Below are positions 25,394 to 33,596 of a stretch of DNA of 44,345 nucleotides, one piece after another. The notes under the pieces were generated by a model. It made no database searches. It had not been told where the DNA came from and worked only from the letters and a program-made list of their open reading frames with translations. Position 1 is the first letter of the stretch. Each line of letters opens with the position of its first letter. Where the stretch lies: assembly GCF_002947535.1 (NCBI RefSeq), contig NZ_PUAP01000032.1, positions 1-44,345 of the forward strand, read 5' to 3'. A program made the translations under genes and the position numbers. The stretch comes from Enterococcus mundtii (GTDB lineage: Bacteria; Bacillota; Bacilli; Lactobacillales; Enterococcaceae).

Positions 25394-26365
25394 CTATTTT
25401 CTTTTTCTTCTGTTCTTCAATTTCTCTTTTTCGCAGATTCTCTTTTCTTGAAAGAGCAGTTCTTTCTGCAATTTCAAATAGTTCATATAGCGATTTTCTG
25501 ATAGCTCTCCATTGTCGATTGCTTGTTTGATTGCGCAATCATTTTCTTGATCATGCCGACAATTTCTGAATCGACAATTGAGAGAGAGTTGAACAATATC
25601 CTCAAATTGGCTATCTAACTGCTCTTCTTGAAATGGTTGGAATTCTCGCATCCCTGGGGTATCGATCAAAAAACCACCGGTTGGTAACGCAAGTAATTCT
25701 CTATGTGTCGTTGTATGGCGCCCTTTATCATCCTCTTGTCTGATCGCTGAAACGTGCATTGCTTCACCCTTCATCAACCGATTGACAAGTGTGGATTTCC
25801 CGACACCCGAAGAACCAACAAGTGCGCCCGTTTTTCCGTCTGCTAATAAGTCTGCAACTTGTTGGATACCTTGTTCATTGTCAAAACTAGTCACAATAAT
25901 ATCTGTCGTTAACGCATACAGTGGCACGAGAAATAAGTCAATCGTCGGACATAAGTCAGCTTTCGTAAGAATGAGCACTGGTTTTGCGCCACTTTGTTTG
26001 CCTGCGACTAAATAGCGTTCGATTCTTCTCAGATTAAAATCATTATTCAAACTACTGACAATAAAGAGCCAATCGATATTCGTTGCGATGATCTGTTCGT
26101 CGGAACGATTTCCTGCTGTTTTTCTAGAAAACTTTGAGAAACGTTCATCAACGGAGTGGATAATACCTTTATTATCAGGTAACAGTTGAAATTTCACCCA
26201 ATCGCCAACAACAGGTAACTCACTTTGAGAAGTCGATTGGTGTTTTAAAGAACCAGATAATTTAGCTGAGATCTCTTGATCATCGCTTAGGATCTGATAA
26301 CTACTTCCATAACTAACTGTAACTCTTCCACGAATCAGTGAAACATGATATTTATTTGCTGTCAT
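25394..26365 (-). CDS. rsgA: Ribosome small-subunit biogenesis GTPase RsgA
   Basis: A 323-residue circularly permuted GTPase. An N-terminal OB fold (residues 1-75, GRVTVSYG, VVGDWVKF) is followed by the G domain with TKADL (G4) before GSSGVGKSTL (G1) and DTPGMREF (G3). A C-terminal zinc-binding part has Cys-Arg-Phe-Arg-Asn-Cys-Arg-His and a later Cys. RsgA helps late 30S maturation. AAGGAG lies 7 bp before the ATG. It is preceded by its own promoter and a structured leader. Confidence 0.95.
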   Translation of the reverse strand: MTANKYHVSLIRGRVTVSYGSSYQILSDDQEISAKLSGSLKHQSTSQSELPVVGDWVKFQLLPDNKGIIHSVDERFSKFSRKTAGNRSDEQIIATNIDWLFIVSSLNNDFNLRRIERYLVAGKQSGAKPVLILTKADLCPTIDLFLVPLYALTTDIIVTSFDNEQGIQQVADLLADGKTGALVGSSGVGKSTLVNRLMKGEAMHVSAIRQEDDKGRHTTTHRELLALPTGGFLIDTPGMREFQPFQEEQLDSQFEDIVQLSLNCRFRNCRHDQENDCAIKQAIDNGELSENRYMNYLKLQKELLFQEKRICEKEKLKNRRKRK

Positions 26366-26392
26366 ATTGATACTCCTTTGATAGTTAGAAAT

Positions 26393-26434
26393 AAAAAAAA
26401 CTTCATGACCCGCTCATTTGCGAATCATAAAGTT
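26393..26434 (-). terminator. Terminator-like hairpin in the rsgA leader
   Basis: AACTTTATGA (26425-26434) pairs with TCATGAAGTT (26399-26408) with one mismatch, and CGC/GCG pair within the loop. A T-run follows directly (T8 overlapping the arm). It lies about 30 nt before the rsgA start, downstream of the leader ORF, as an attenuator would. Confidence 0.6.
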
Positions 26435-26474
26435 ATCAACATTCCATTCCTATCGTGAGTATTCCCTATAAATA

Positions 26475-26549
26475 CTAGACAACGATCCATGGTGAGTATG
26501 ATAAATCCAAGTTCACTAAGAGCTTCGGTTGGTTGATATATTTTTTCAT
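26475..26549 (-). CDS. Putative 24-residue leader peptide upstream of rsgA
   Basis: ATG at 26549 has GAAGGTGAG 5 bp upstream and opens a 24-codon frame starting MKKYINQPKLL and ending SYSPWIVV, stop TAG. It lies between a good promoter and a terminator-like hairpin. Its ribosome-binding site (GGTGAGTAT, 26551-26559) is complementary to two later segments, 26491-26499 and 26455-26462. The position and structure suggest a leader ORF, but the translation is unproven and the peptide resembles nothing I know. Confidence 0.4.
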   Translation of the reverse strand: MKKYINQPKLLVNLDLSYSPWIVV

Positions 26550-26582
26550 TATACTCACCTTCTTTCGTTTGTTTTCATTTTT

Positions 26583-26612
26583 ACTATAGCATAATTTATA
26601 AACTTGCGTAAA
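26583..26612 (-). promoter_or_regulatory. Promoter of the rsgA leader
   Basis: Minus strand TTTACG (26607-26612), 18-bp spacer, TATAGT (26583-26588) preceded by TGC (extended -10). It lies downstream of the rplS terminator, so the leader and rsgA form a separate transcript. Confidence 0.6.
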
Positions 26613-26626
26613 CAGATTTCGAACGA

Positions 26627-26660
26627 TAAAAAAAGAACCCTTGAAAATTCAAGGGTTCTT
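26627..26660 (-). terminator. Terminator of rplS
   Basis: AAGAACCCTTGAA pairs with TTCAAGGGTTCTT with a minimal loop, followed by T7 on the minus strand, 22 bp after the rplS stop. Confidence 0.95.
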
Positions 26661-26681
26661 CCTCTGTCTGATAATAAGAAA

Positions 26682-27029
26682 TTAACGACGGATTTCTTTG
26701 ATACGAGCTGCTTTTCCGTGTAATGCGCGTAAGTAGTACAATTTCGCACGACGTACTTTACCGTAACGGACAACTTCGATTTTTGCAACACGCGGTGTGT
26801 GCAATGGGAATGTACGCTCAACGCCTACACCGTTAGAAACTTTACGTACTGTATAAGTTTCGCTGATTCCAGCACCACGGCGTTTGATTACAACACCTTC
26901 AAATAACTGGATACGTTCACGAGTACCTTCGACAACTTTCGCATGAACACGTACAGAGTCACCAGGGCGGAAAGCTGGGATGTCAGAACGTAGTTGTTCT
27001 TTTGTTAATTCTTCGATTAATGGATTCAT
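26682..27029 (-). CDS. rplS: 50S ribosomal protein L19
   Basis: A 115-residue L19, full length. It starts [20 protein letters not shown] and contains [31 protein letters not shown] and [15 protein letters not shown]. It ends with the basic [18 protein letters not shown]. It sits at the 30S-50S interface. AAGGAG lies ahead of the ATG. It follows trmD, the common Gram-positive order, with a long leader hairpin between them. Confidence 0.97.
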   Translation of the reverse strand: MNPLIEELTKEQLRSDIPAFRPGDSVRVHAKVVEGTRERIQLFEGVVIKRRGAGISETYTVRKVSNGVGVERTFPLHTPRVAKIEVVRYGKVRRAKLYYLRALHGKAARIKEIRR

Positions 27030-27102
27030 TGTTTTCTTCTCCTTATTCCAAACATTCTTATGAGTAGTTTCTCACAGCGGAACATCGTAATAGTTAAGTG
27101 TT

Positions 27103-27148
27103 TTTACACTCACCATAGAATACTATCATATTCCATGGTGAGTGTAAA
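27103..27148 (-). promoter_or_regulatory. Long hairpin in the rplS leader, possible L19 leader element
   Basis: TTTACACTCACCAT and ATGGTGAGTGTAAA are perfect 14-bp complements; the inner segments GAATA/TATTC add five pairs around a 6-nt loop. No T-run follows on either strand, so it is not a normal terminator. An L19 leader motif upstream of rplS is known in Firmicutes, but I cannot confirm a match here. The minus strand also contains TTTACA-17 bp-TAGTAT within it, a possible promoter. Confidence 0.5.
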
Positions 27149-27174
27149 GAAAATTTTCATATATTTATTGCAAC

Positions 27175-27915
27175 TCAAGCTTCTTCTTTTTTGATCTCCA
27201 CTAGCATTTTTTCCATTTGCGGTGTCATTTCTAGTTTTTCTAACATGTCTGGACGTCGAAGATATGTTCGGCGTAAGGATTCTTTTAATTGCCATTCTTC
27301 AATCAATTTATGATTACCATTGGTCAATACTTCTGGTACTTTCATATCCTTGAATTCTGCTGGTCTTGTATATTGTGGGTGTTCCAGTAAGCCAGTAGAA
27401 TGCGAGTCTGTTTGGGCAGATGTCTGGTTACCTAAGACATCTGGCAATAGTCGAACCGTCGCATCGATCATGACCATGGCACCTAACTCTCCACCGGTCA
27501 GTACATAATCTCCCAATGAGACTTCATCTGTTACGAGCGAGCGGATGCGCTCATCATAGCCTTCATAGTGGCCACAAATAAAGATCAAATGCTCTTCTTC
27601 TGAAAATTCTTCTGCCATTTTTTGATTGAATGGTTTACCAGCCGGATCAAGTAAAATCACCCGTTTTTTGGTCTCTGGATGTTTTTCTTCGATAGCTTTG
27701 ATATTGTCATAGATGGGTTGGACTTTCAATAACATCCCTGCCCCACCACCATATGGATAATCATCGACCGTTTGGTGTTTGTTGTCCGAATACTCACGGA
27801 AATTAGAAACATTGATTTCTAGTAATTCTTTTGCTACTGCTTTGCCAATGATCGATTCCCCCATCGGGCCTTCAAACATTCGTGGAAACAGAGTCAATAC
27901 GTCAATCTTCATCAT
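27175..27915 (-). CDS. trmD: tRNA (guanine-37-N1)-methyltransferase
   Basis: A 246-residue SPOUT methyltransferase making m1G37 in tRNA. It starts [13 protein letters not shown], with [28 protein letters not shown] (trefoil-knot SAM site) and [15 protein letters not shown]. It overlaps the end of rimM by 14 bp. The second ATG of the ATGATG start is equally possible. Confidence 0.97.
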   Translation of the reverse strand: MMKIDVLTLFPRMFEGPMGESIIGKAVAKELLEINVSNFREYSDNKHQTVDDYPYGGGAGMLLKVQPIYDNIKAIEEKHPETKKRVILLDPAGKPFNQKMAEEFSEEEHLIFICGHYEGYDERIRSLVTDEVSLGDYVLTGGELGAMVMIDATVRLLPDVLGNQTSAQTDSHSTGLLEHPQYTRPAEFKDMKVPEVLTNGNHKLIEEWQLKESLRRTYLRRPDMLEKLEMTPQMEKMLVEIKKEEA

Positions 27916-28426
27916 CGATCAATCCTTCTAGTAATGTCACACGAACCAAGCCATTTTCAAGATCGACTTCTTGAACGACGGAATCGATATACGGGATCAA
28001 TGCATCTTTTTTCTTTGGTCGTTGGATGACCCAAACGTCATTTGCGCCTGGAGATAAAATCTCTTTGATCTTTCCTAGTTCTTTTTCGTTTTCATCGATG
28101 ACCTTCAAGCCAATGATTTCATGGTAGTAATATTCATTTTCTGTCAATTCAACTAAGTTTTCTTTTGATACACGTAAGATACCATCACGGTATTTTTCAA
28201 CGTCATTGATGGAAGGATGATTCTCAAAGCTGAGTAAATCAAAGTTTTTATGTTTACGGTGACTCTTTACAGTCAATTCTACAGGAGCTTTGCCTTCTTG
28301 GAAAAGTGTCAAAACTTCACCTTTTTTGTAACGTTCTTCAGGGAAATCTGTGGTTGAGATGACACGGACTTCGCCTTTGATTCCTTGTGTATTGACAATC
28401 TTGCCAACGTTTAGATATTCAGTCAA
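27902..28426 (-). CDS. rimM: Ribosome maturation factor RimM
   Basis: A 174-residue protein binding S19 during 30S assembly. It starts [19 protein letters not shown]. The C-terminal PRC-barrel contains [16 protein letters not shown] and [15 protein letters not shown]. Its stop lies inside the trmD start, so the two are coupled. Its 5' region contains a 7-bp inverted repeat (28458-28464 with 28490-28496). Confidence 0.96.
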   Translation of the reverse strand: MTEYLNVGKIVNTQGIKGEVRVISTTDFPEERYKKGEVLTLFQEGKAPVELTVKSHRKHKNFDLLSFENHPSINDVEKYRDGILRVSKENLVELTENEYYYHEIIGLKVIDENEKELGKIKEILSPGANDVWVIQRPKKKDALIPYIDSVVQEVDLENGLVRVTLLEGLIDDED

Positions 28427-28551
28427 CTTTTGTCCTCATTTCTTTCATGATTCTTGTCACTCTGCTTGGTCACGATTTGCTTTTGGACTCAGAGTGTTCT
28501 ATCGTTTCCTGTCTATTTTAGCATGTGGTCCTTGGCAATTCTAGTCTTCTT

Positions 28552-29367
28552 TTATTGTTGTTCCATTGAAACAGCCATTTTTAATGCATTCATCGAATCT
28601 TGGTTCGTGATCGTATAAACAGAGGTTGGTTGTTGCCAAATGATCCGAGTATTTTGATTGGTGCCATCGGTCATATTGATTTCGATTGTTCCGACTTTTT
28701 CCGGTGCAGGTAATCGGGCAGACTCCAAGTAAGTCACGATCTGTTTCGCCAAAGGTACAGGATCTTGTCCGTCAATATTGTTGGCACGTATCCGTAGCCG
28801 CCAATTTCCCTCTTGCCATTCAAGAATCGAAGACCCAGCAGCGCCCTGTTGATAACCAACGATGTTATAGCCGAGATCGACTTGTCTTCCCCCAGTATCG
28901 ATCGTAAATGGCTGGATCGTGTTCAGTGTTTCTTGAGAAGAAGCAAAGCCATCTTGATAAAGATAAGAAGCGATTGGTTCTGCTTGGTTCAATGAGGCGT
29001 CGTTTAGTGGTAGTGCTTGTTCTGATTGATAGTATAAGATAGAAAAGCCTTGTTTTGTCATCGTTGCTGCGATGTTCAAATTAGATGCCCCAACTGGGAT
29101 CTCTTTGGGCATCGGTGTGTCTGGATATTCTTTTTGCAATTGCTCAAAGGCAGTTTGCGTCGAATTTTCTTGTGTACTCGTACTTGTTTCAGCTGATGAA
29201 GCTGTCTCATTGCTACTTATGGAAGATGACCCTATCTCTTCCTTTGAAGTACTTGTTTCTGTCGTACGAACTGTTTCATTTGTCGTTTCTTGACTCGTTT
29301 CACTTGGTGATTGACAGGCACCGAGTAAAGCGACTGCGAATAAGCTGATCAAACCTATTTTTTTCAT
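28552..29367 (-). CDS. Lipoprotein of unknown function
   Basis: A 271-residue predicted lipoprotein. The signal MKKIGLISLFAVALLGAC has lipobox LLGAC with Cys18. A Ser/Thr/Glu-rich linker follows to about residue 75, then an unrecognised globular domain with PVGASNLNIAA and GYNIVGYQQGAAGSSILEW, ending in GTNQNTRIIWQQPTSVYTI. The start at 29367 has AGAGGAG and a proper signal peptide; the frame from 29421 adds 18 residues with no support. It is inserted between khpA and rimM, with its own promoter and no clear terminator before rimM. Confidence 0.85.
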   Translation of the reverse strand: MKKIGLISLFAVALLGACQSPSETSQETTNETVRTTETSTSKEEIGSSSISSNETASSAETSTSTQENSTQTAFEQLQKEYPDTPMPKEIPVGASNLNIAATMTKQGFSILYYQSEQALPLNDASLNQAEPIASYLYQDGFASSQETLNTIQPFTIDTGGRQVDLGYNIVGYQQGAAGSSILEWQEGNWRLRIRANNIDGQDPVPLAKQIVTYLESARLPAPEKVGTIEINMTDGTNQNTRIIWQQPTSVYTITNQDSMNALKMAVSMEQQ

Positions 29368-29392
29368 TCGAAACACTCCTCTCTTAGTATTA

Positions 29393-29421
29393 AGGATACG
29401 CTTTGTACCTGTTTTTGCCAA
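29393..29421 (-). promoter_or_regulatory. Promoter of the lipoprotein gene
   Basis: Minus strand TTGGCA (29416-29421), 17-bp spacer, TATCCT (29393-29398), 26 bp before the ATG. Confidence 0.55.
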
Positions 29422-29440
29422 ATATGATCTCTAAAGAACA

Positions 29441-29474
29441 CAAAAAAACTGTTTCGTAAAAAACGAAACAGTTT
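29441..29474 (-). terminator. Terminator of rpsP-khpA
   Basis: AAACTGTTTCGT pairs perfectly with ACGAAACAGTTT around a 5-nt loop, followed by T4 on the minus strand. It directly follows the khpA stop. Confidence 0.92.
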
Positions 29475-29721
29475 ATTCTTTATTGTCGATGATATTCAAA
29501 CGCACTTTTTTGGGTGCATTGATTCGTACTCCGTAAACGATCGTACGGATTGCTTTCGCAACGCGACCTTGTTTACCGATGATACGACCGATATCTTCGG
29601 GAGCCACAGTTAGATTGTATTCGTAAAAATCTTCCGACTCAACGACTTCTAGCTGGACTTGATCAGGATAAGTAACTAACGGACGAACGATTGTTAAGAC
29701 TAATTCGCTTAAATCTTTCAT
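29473..29721 (-). CDS. khpA: KH-domain RNA-binding protein KhpA
   Basis: An 82-residue single KH domain protein with APEDIGRIIGKQGRVAKAIR, the GxxG loop being GKQG. KhpA with KhpB binds RNA and affects cell elongation in related bacteria. It starts 11 bp after the rpsP stop. ATG follows GATATG..., and the upstream GGTGACC is a moderate site. Confidence 0.94.
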   Translation of the reverse strand: MKDLSELVLTIVRPLVTYPDQVQLEVVESEDFYEYNLTVAPEDIGRIIGKQGRVAKAIRTIVYGVRINAPKKVRLNIIDNKE

Positions 29722-29732
29722 ATCCGGTCACC

Positions 29733-30008
29733 TTATTTCTTTGAGAATTTAGCTTCATGATGTTTTTTCATAACGCCTTCTTTTGAAAGGATGTTACGTA
29801 CTGTATCTGAAGGTTGTGCACCTTTTGATAACCAGTCAAGTACTAAATCTTCTTTTAAAACTACTTCTGCAGGGTCTTTCAAAGGGTTGTAAGTACCTAC
29901 AGTTTCGATGAAACGTCCATCACGAGGAGAACGTGAATCAGCTACGACGATACGGTAAAAAGGACTCTTTTTAGAACCCATACGTTTTAAACGGATTTTA
30001 ACTGCCAT
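29733..30008 (-). CDS. rpsP: 30S ribosomal protein S16
   Basis: A 91-residue S16 of full length, starting [20 protein letters not shown] and containing [26 protein letters not shown] lies ahead of the ATG. It is the first gene of the rpsP-khpA transcript, with a good promoter just upstream. Confidence 0.98.
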   Translation of the reverse strand: MAVKIRLKRMGSKKSPFYRIVVADSRSPRDGRFIETVGTYNPLKDPAEVVLKEDLVLDWLSKGAQPSDTVRNILSKEGVMKKHHEAKFSKK

Positions 30009-30325
30009 TATATATTTCCACCTCCATTGTTTTATTCACAAGATGTAGTGTACCAGTTTTTTTTTACCCTGTAAAGCTTTTTTTCTTTACAGTCTGCTTT
30101 TTTTCTCCTTTTATTCTTAGACTAAGTATATTCTACCCTTTTCCATTCTTTCTTCTTACCTTTTTCGACTAATCAAAGTTGAACATCGAAGGCTTGCAAA
30201 TCCCCTGTCTATAAGCATTTATTTTGTTTTTGACCCGACAATAAAATAACCCAAGTGTTTTTATTTGCTCAGTTTACTTATTTTTTGTAAGATAAATATA
30301 GAAAGATTGAAGGAGGAATTGTTTT
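30009..30325. other. Divergent intergenic region rpsP / FMN reductase
   Basis: It holds the rpsP promoter on the minus strand and a weak candidate promoter for the plus-strand FMN reductase (TTGCTC, 17 bp, TAAGAT, ending near 30294). An inverted repeat CTGTAAAG/CTTTACAG overlaps the rpsP -35. No further gene was seen. Confidence 0.5.
30047..30075 (-). promoter_or_regulatory. Promoter of rpsP-khpA
   Basis: Minus strand TTTACA (30070-30075), 17-bp spacer, TACACT (30047-30052), about 40 bp before the rpsP start. Confidence 0.65.
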
Positions 30326-30880
30326 ATGACAAAAAAAATTGGTTTTTTCATCGGAAGTTTAAGAAAAGATTCATACAATAAGAAAGTTGCAGAAACTTTT
30401 GCGGACTTATTGCCGGAAGGATACGAGAGTGTATTTGTAAAAATCGATGACCTTCCTTTTTATAACGAAGATATCGAAACACCTGAGCAAACACCTGCAG
30501 AATGGACACGTTTCCGTGAAGAGGTCAAAGACCTAGACGGCGTGATATTTGTTACTCCTGAGTATAATCGTTCAGTACCAGCTGTATTGAAAAATGCCTT
30601 GGATGTTGGTTCACGTCCTTATGGTCAAAGTGTTTGGGATAAAAAACCTGGTTTAGTGGTCACTGCTTCTCCTGGTGGAGTCGGTGGTTTTGGCGCAAAT
30701 CATCACTTACGTCAATCATTAGTCTTTTTAAATGTCCCAACATTACAACAACCAGAAGCATATATCGGAAATATCACTAACTTACTTGATGAAGATGGCA
30801 ACATTATCCAAGGAACCGTTGATTTCTTCCAAACGATTTTAGATGCATATCTAGATTTCGCTGGAAAATTGAACGCTTAA
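30326..30880 (+). CDS. NADPH-dependent FMN reductase (flavodoxin-like)
   Basis: A 184-residue flavodoxin-fold reductase of the ChrR/YieF-like FMN_red family. The phosphate-binding loop is GSLRKDSYNKK at the N-terminus, with TPEYNRSVPAVLKNALD in the middle and ASPGGVGG near residue 115. Members reduce FMN, quinones or chromate with NAD(P)H; the substrate here is unknown. AGGAGG lies 9 bp ahead of the ATG. It stands alone on the plus strand between rpsP and the tag group. Confidence 0.9.
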   Translation: MTKKIGFFIGSLRKDSYNKKVAETFADLLPEGYESVFVKIDDLPFYNEDIETPEQTPAEWTRFREEVKDLDGVIFVTPEYNRSVPAVLKNALDVGSRPYGQSVWDKKPGLVVTASPGGVGGFGANHHLRQSLVFLNVPTLQQPEAYIGNITNLLDEDGNIIQGTVDFFQTILDAYLDFAGKLNA

Positions 30881-30898
30881 TGTTTTACTTTTTCTTAG

Positions 30899-30936
30899 AA
30901 AAAACCACGAAACAATATGGGTTTCGTGGTTTTTTT
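30899..30936. terminator. Bidirectional terminator after the FMN reductase
   Basis: AAAACCACGAAA pairs with TTTCGTGGTTTT around a 9-nt loop, flanked by A and T runs. It serves the plus-strand FMN reductase and the convergent minus-strand gene. Confidence 0.93.
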
Positions 30937-30943
30937 GTATGAC

Positions 30944-31480
30944 CTACTGATCATTATGATCTTCTTTACGATAGTGAAGCTCGATGAACTCGCCAAAGCG
31001 TTTCGTGTCCACCAATTGATACCGCTGTACATAATCCCCTTCTTGAAAAAGACGAATCCCATTCCCAAGTAAAACCGGCGCAATTTGAATGTACCATTCA
31101 TCGATCAGTTGCTGTTCAATGATTGGTTTGAGCAAACTGCCCCCACCTACTACCCAGATCCTTTGTTCACTAGATTTCTTCAGTTCCTTGATAAAAGTTA
31201 CTGGATCTTCGTGAACGACCCTAGCATCTTCCAACTGCAAGTCTTTATCTGTCGAAAAGACATAATTGTTTTTTTCTGGATATATCTTAGCTGTATCTAA
31301 ATATTTTTTGGCTTCTTGGTACGTTTTTCTGCCCATGATCGTTGTATCAATAGTTTGATAAAACGCATCATAGGTTGTTTTTTCACCAGTAGGCGTATCG
31401 AAGAGCCATTGCAAGTCATCATTAGTTGTTGCTAGATAGCCATCCATACTGATTGCTCCGTAAAAAATGATCTTAGACAT
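30944..31480 (-). CDS. Dihydrofolate reductase family protein (RibD C-terminal-like)
   Basis: A 178-residue protein of the YyaP/RibD-C group, with MSKIIFYGAISMDGYLA, TIMGRKTYQE, WVVGGGSLLKPII and APVLLGNGIRLF. The fold binds NADPH, but the substrates of these stand-alone proteins are mostly unknown, and it is not the housekeeping folA. AGGAG lies ahead of the ATG. It follows tag by 14 bp and was probably cotranscribed with it. Confidence 0.88.
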   Translation of the reverse strand: MSKIIFYGAISMDGYLATTNDDLQWLFDTPTGEKTTYDAFYQTIDTTIMGRKTYQEAKKYLDTAKIYPEKNNYVFSTDKDLQLEDARVVHEDPVTFIKELKKSSEQRIWVVGGGSLLKPIIEQQLIDEWYIQIAPVLLGNGIRLFQEGDYVQRYQLVDTKRFGEFIELHYRKEDHNDQ

Positions 31481-31494
31481 TTCATCTTACTCCT

Positions 31495-32058
31495 TTAGTG
31501 AGTGACTTCTTGGTAGCGAAAACAAGTGACTAAATGATCGTTGATGATCCCTACCGCTTCTAAAAAGGCATAGATGGTCGTACTTCCAATAAATTTGAAG
31601 CCGCGTTTTTTCAGGTCCTTCGAGAGGCGATCAGAGAGTTCACTAGTAGTTGGTACTTCACTTTGGTCTTGGTAGTTTCCGGTTACCACTTTGCCATCCA
31701 CAAAAGACCAGAGATAATCCGAAAAACTGAGTCCGGTAGCTTGCATTGCTAGAACAGCTTGTGCGTTCGTGATTGCCGCTTCGATTTTTCGCCGATTGCG
31801 AATGATCCCTTTGTTGTTCATCAATTCTTCGATTTTTTCTTCATCATACTTGGCGACTTTTTCGAGTTCAAACTGGTCATAAGCTTCATCAAAAGCTTGG
31901 CTCTTGTTCAAAATCGTTTGCCAGCTAAGACCTGCTTGGTTGATATCAAGCATTAATTTACGGTACAGTCGTTGGTCCTCATATTCAGGTACCCCCCAAA
32001 TCGTATCATGGTACTCACGCATTATTTCAGTTGATTCACTCCATGGACAGCGTTTCAT
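31495..32058 (-). CDS. tag: DNA-3-methyladenine glycosylase I
   Basis: A 187-residue base-excision repair enzyme removing 3-methyladenine. It starts MKRCPWSE. The zinc-binding residues are Cys4, His17 (YHDTIWG) and the C-terminal His and Cys in NDHLVTCF. AGLSWQTILNK is the HhH-type core, and the catalytic pocket Glu/Trp residues are present. AAGGAGTG lies ahead of the ATG. Confidence 0.96.
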   Translation of the reverse strand: MKRCPWSESTEIMREYHDTIWGVPEYEDQRLYRKLMLDINQAGLSWQTILNKSQAFDEAYDQFELEKVAKYDEEKIEELMNNKGIIRNRRKIEAAITNAQAVLAMQATGLSFSDYLWSFVDGKVVTGNYQDQSEVPTTSELSDRLSKDLKKRGFKFIGSTTIYAFLEAVGIINDHLVTCFRYQEVTH

Positions 32059-32092
32059 TTACTCACTCCTTTTAGATTCTCACATAATGAAT

Positions 32093-32132
32093 GAAAAAAC
32101 TTCGAAGACACAATAAGATACGTCTTCGAAGC
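32093..32132 (-). terminator. Terminator of the ffh operon
   Basis: CTTCGAAGAC pairs perfectly with GTCTTCGAAG around a 12-nt loop, followed by T6 on the minus strand, shortly after the ffh stop. Confidence 0.92.
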
Positions 32133-32157
32133 TTTTTCTATTCTACTTAGCTACTTT

Positions 32158-33576
32158 TTATTTCTTTTTCTTCTTTTTCTTTTTGTTTTTCTTCATCATG
32201 CGATTCATCGCCATTTTTCCTAGCTTACCTTTGACGCCTGTGCCGAACATTTGGTCCATGCCAGGAATATTCATGTCCCCTTTAGACATTTGTTGCATCA
32301 TCTTACGGGATTCTTTGAATTGTTTGATCATACGGTTGACTTCTACTACGCTGTTCCCAGAACCAGCAGCGATCCTGCGTCGACGGCTTGGATTCAATAG
32401 GTCTGGATTCTCGCGTTCTGCTGGGGTCATGGAATAAACCATGGCTTTTTTACGCTCAACATCTTTCGGGTCAACTTTGACATTTTCGATTCCTGGCATT
32501 TGATTCATTCCTGGAATCATTTTTAATAAGTCTTCGATTGGTCCCATACCCATGACTTGATCCAATTGTTCGATGAAGTCATTAAAGTCGAATGAGTTCT
32601 CACGCATTTTTTGCGCAAGTTCTTCTGCTTTTTTCTCATCATAGTCTTGTTGCGCTTTTTCGATCAGCGTCAACATATCCCCCATACCAAGGATACGACT
32701 TGCCATGCGATCTGGATGGAAGACTTCTAAATCAGTCAGCTTTTCACCAGAACCGATGAACTTGATTGGCGCGCCTGTCACTGAGCGGATCGATAGCGCA
32801 GCTCCCCCACGTGTGTCTCCATCCAATTTTGTGATGACGACCCCTGTGATCCCTAATTGCTGATTGAAGCTATCCGCAACATTGACGGCATCTTGACCAG
32901 TCATCGCATCGACGACGAGTAGGATTTCGTTAGGTTGTGTCAAGTCTTTGATCTGTTTCAATTCGTCCATCAATGTTTCATCAATGTGCAAACGACCGGC
33001 TGTATCGATCAATACGTAATCATTTTTCTTTTCTTTAGCTAGTTCCATCCCTTGGCGAACGATTTCTACAGGACTGACATCCGTTCCCATATCAAAAACA
33101 GGGACATCCAATTGCTGTCCTAAAACTTTCAACTGGTCGATGGCAGCAGGACGGTATACGTCACCTGCGATCAATAAGGGACGAGCATTTTCATTTTTCT
33201 TTAAATAATTCGCTAATTTACCAGTAAACGTTGTTTTACCTGCCCCTTGCAAACCAGCCATCATGATGACAGTCGGGATTTTAGGAGATTTAGTCAATTC
33301 GACCGTTTCTGAACCTAAAGTGATCGTTAATTCTTCGTCAACGATCTTAACGATTTGTTGCGCTGGCGACAGACTATCAAGTACTTCTGCTCCAACTGCA
33401 CGTTCGCGCACACGTTTCGTAAAATCTTTGACTACTTGTAAATTGACATCGGCTTCTAATAGCGCAAGACGGATCTCGCGCATCATTTCTTTGACGTCAG
33501 CTTCAGAGACTTTTCCTTTTTTTCGTAACTTTGACATCGCCTGTTGTAGGCGTTCAGTTAAGCTTTCAAATGCCAT
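32158..33576 (-). CDS. ffh: Signal recognition particle protein Ffh
   Basis: A 472-residue SRP54 GTPase. The N domain is followed by the G domain with GLQGAGKTTFTGKLA, DVYRPAAIDQL, DTAGRLHID and TKLDGDTRGG. A Met-rich M domain (about 300-440) binds SRP RNA and signal peptides. The C-terminus is an unusually long Lys run. It lies 20 bp after ylxM in the usual ylxM-ffh order. Confidence 0.97.
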   Translation of the reverse strand: MAFESLTERLQQAMSKLRKKGKVSEADVKEMMREIRLALLEADVNLQVVKDFTKRVRERAVGAEVLDSLSPAQQIVKIVDEELTITLGSETVELTKSPKIPTVIMMAGLQGAGKTTFTGKLANYLKKNENARPLLIAGDVYRPAAIDQLKVLGQQLDVPVFDMGTDVSPVEIVRQGMELAKEKKNDYVLIDTAGRLHIDETLMDELKQIKDLTQPNEILLVVDAMTGQDAVNVADSFNQQLGITGVVITKLDGDTRGGAALSIRSVTGAPIKFIGSGEKLTDLEVFHPDRMASRILGMGDMLTLIEKAQQDYDEKKAEELAQKMRENSFDFNDFIEQLDQVMGMGPIEDLLKMIPGMNQMPGIENVKVDPKDVERKKAMVYSMTPAERENPDLLNPSRRRRIAAGSGNSVVEVNRMIKQFKESRKMMQQMSKGDMNIPGMDQMFGTGVKGKLGKMAMNRMMKKNKKKKKKKK

Positions 33577-33596
33577 ATTTTATTCATTCCTTTTTG

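Noticed and set aside
25293-25538. 81-codon minus-strand ORF overlapping the rsgA 3' end
   Set aside because: It is an out-of-frame shadow of rsgA extending into the terminator, with no start site.
27103-27148. Terminator of trmD
   Set aside because: The long stem has no T-run on the minus side, so it was listed as a regulatory hairpin in the rplS leader instead.
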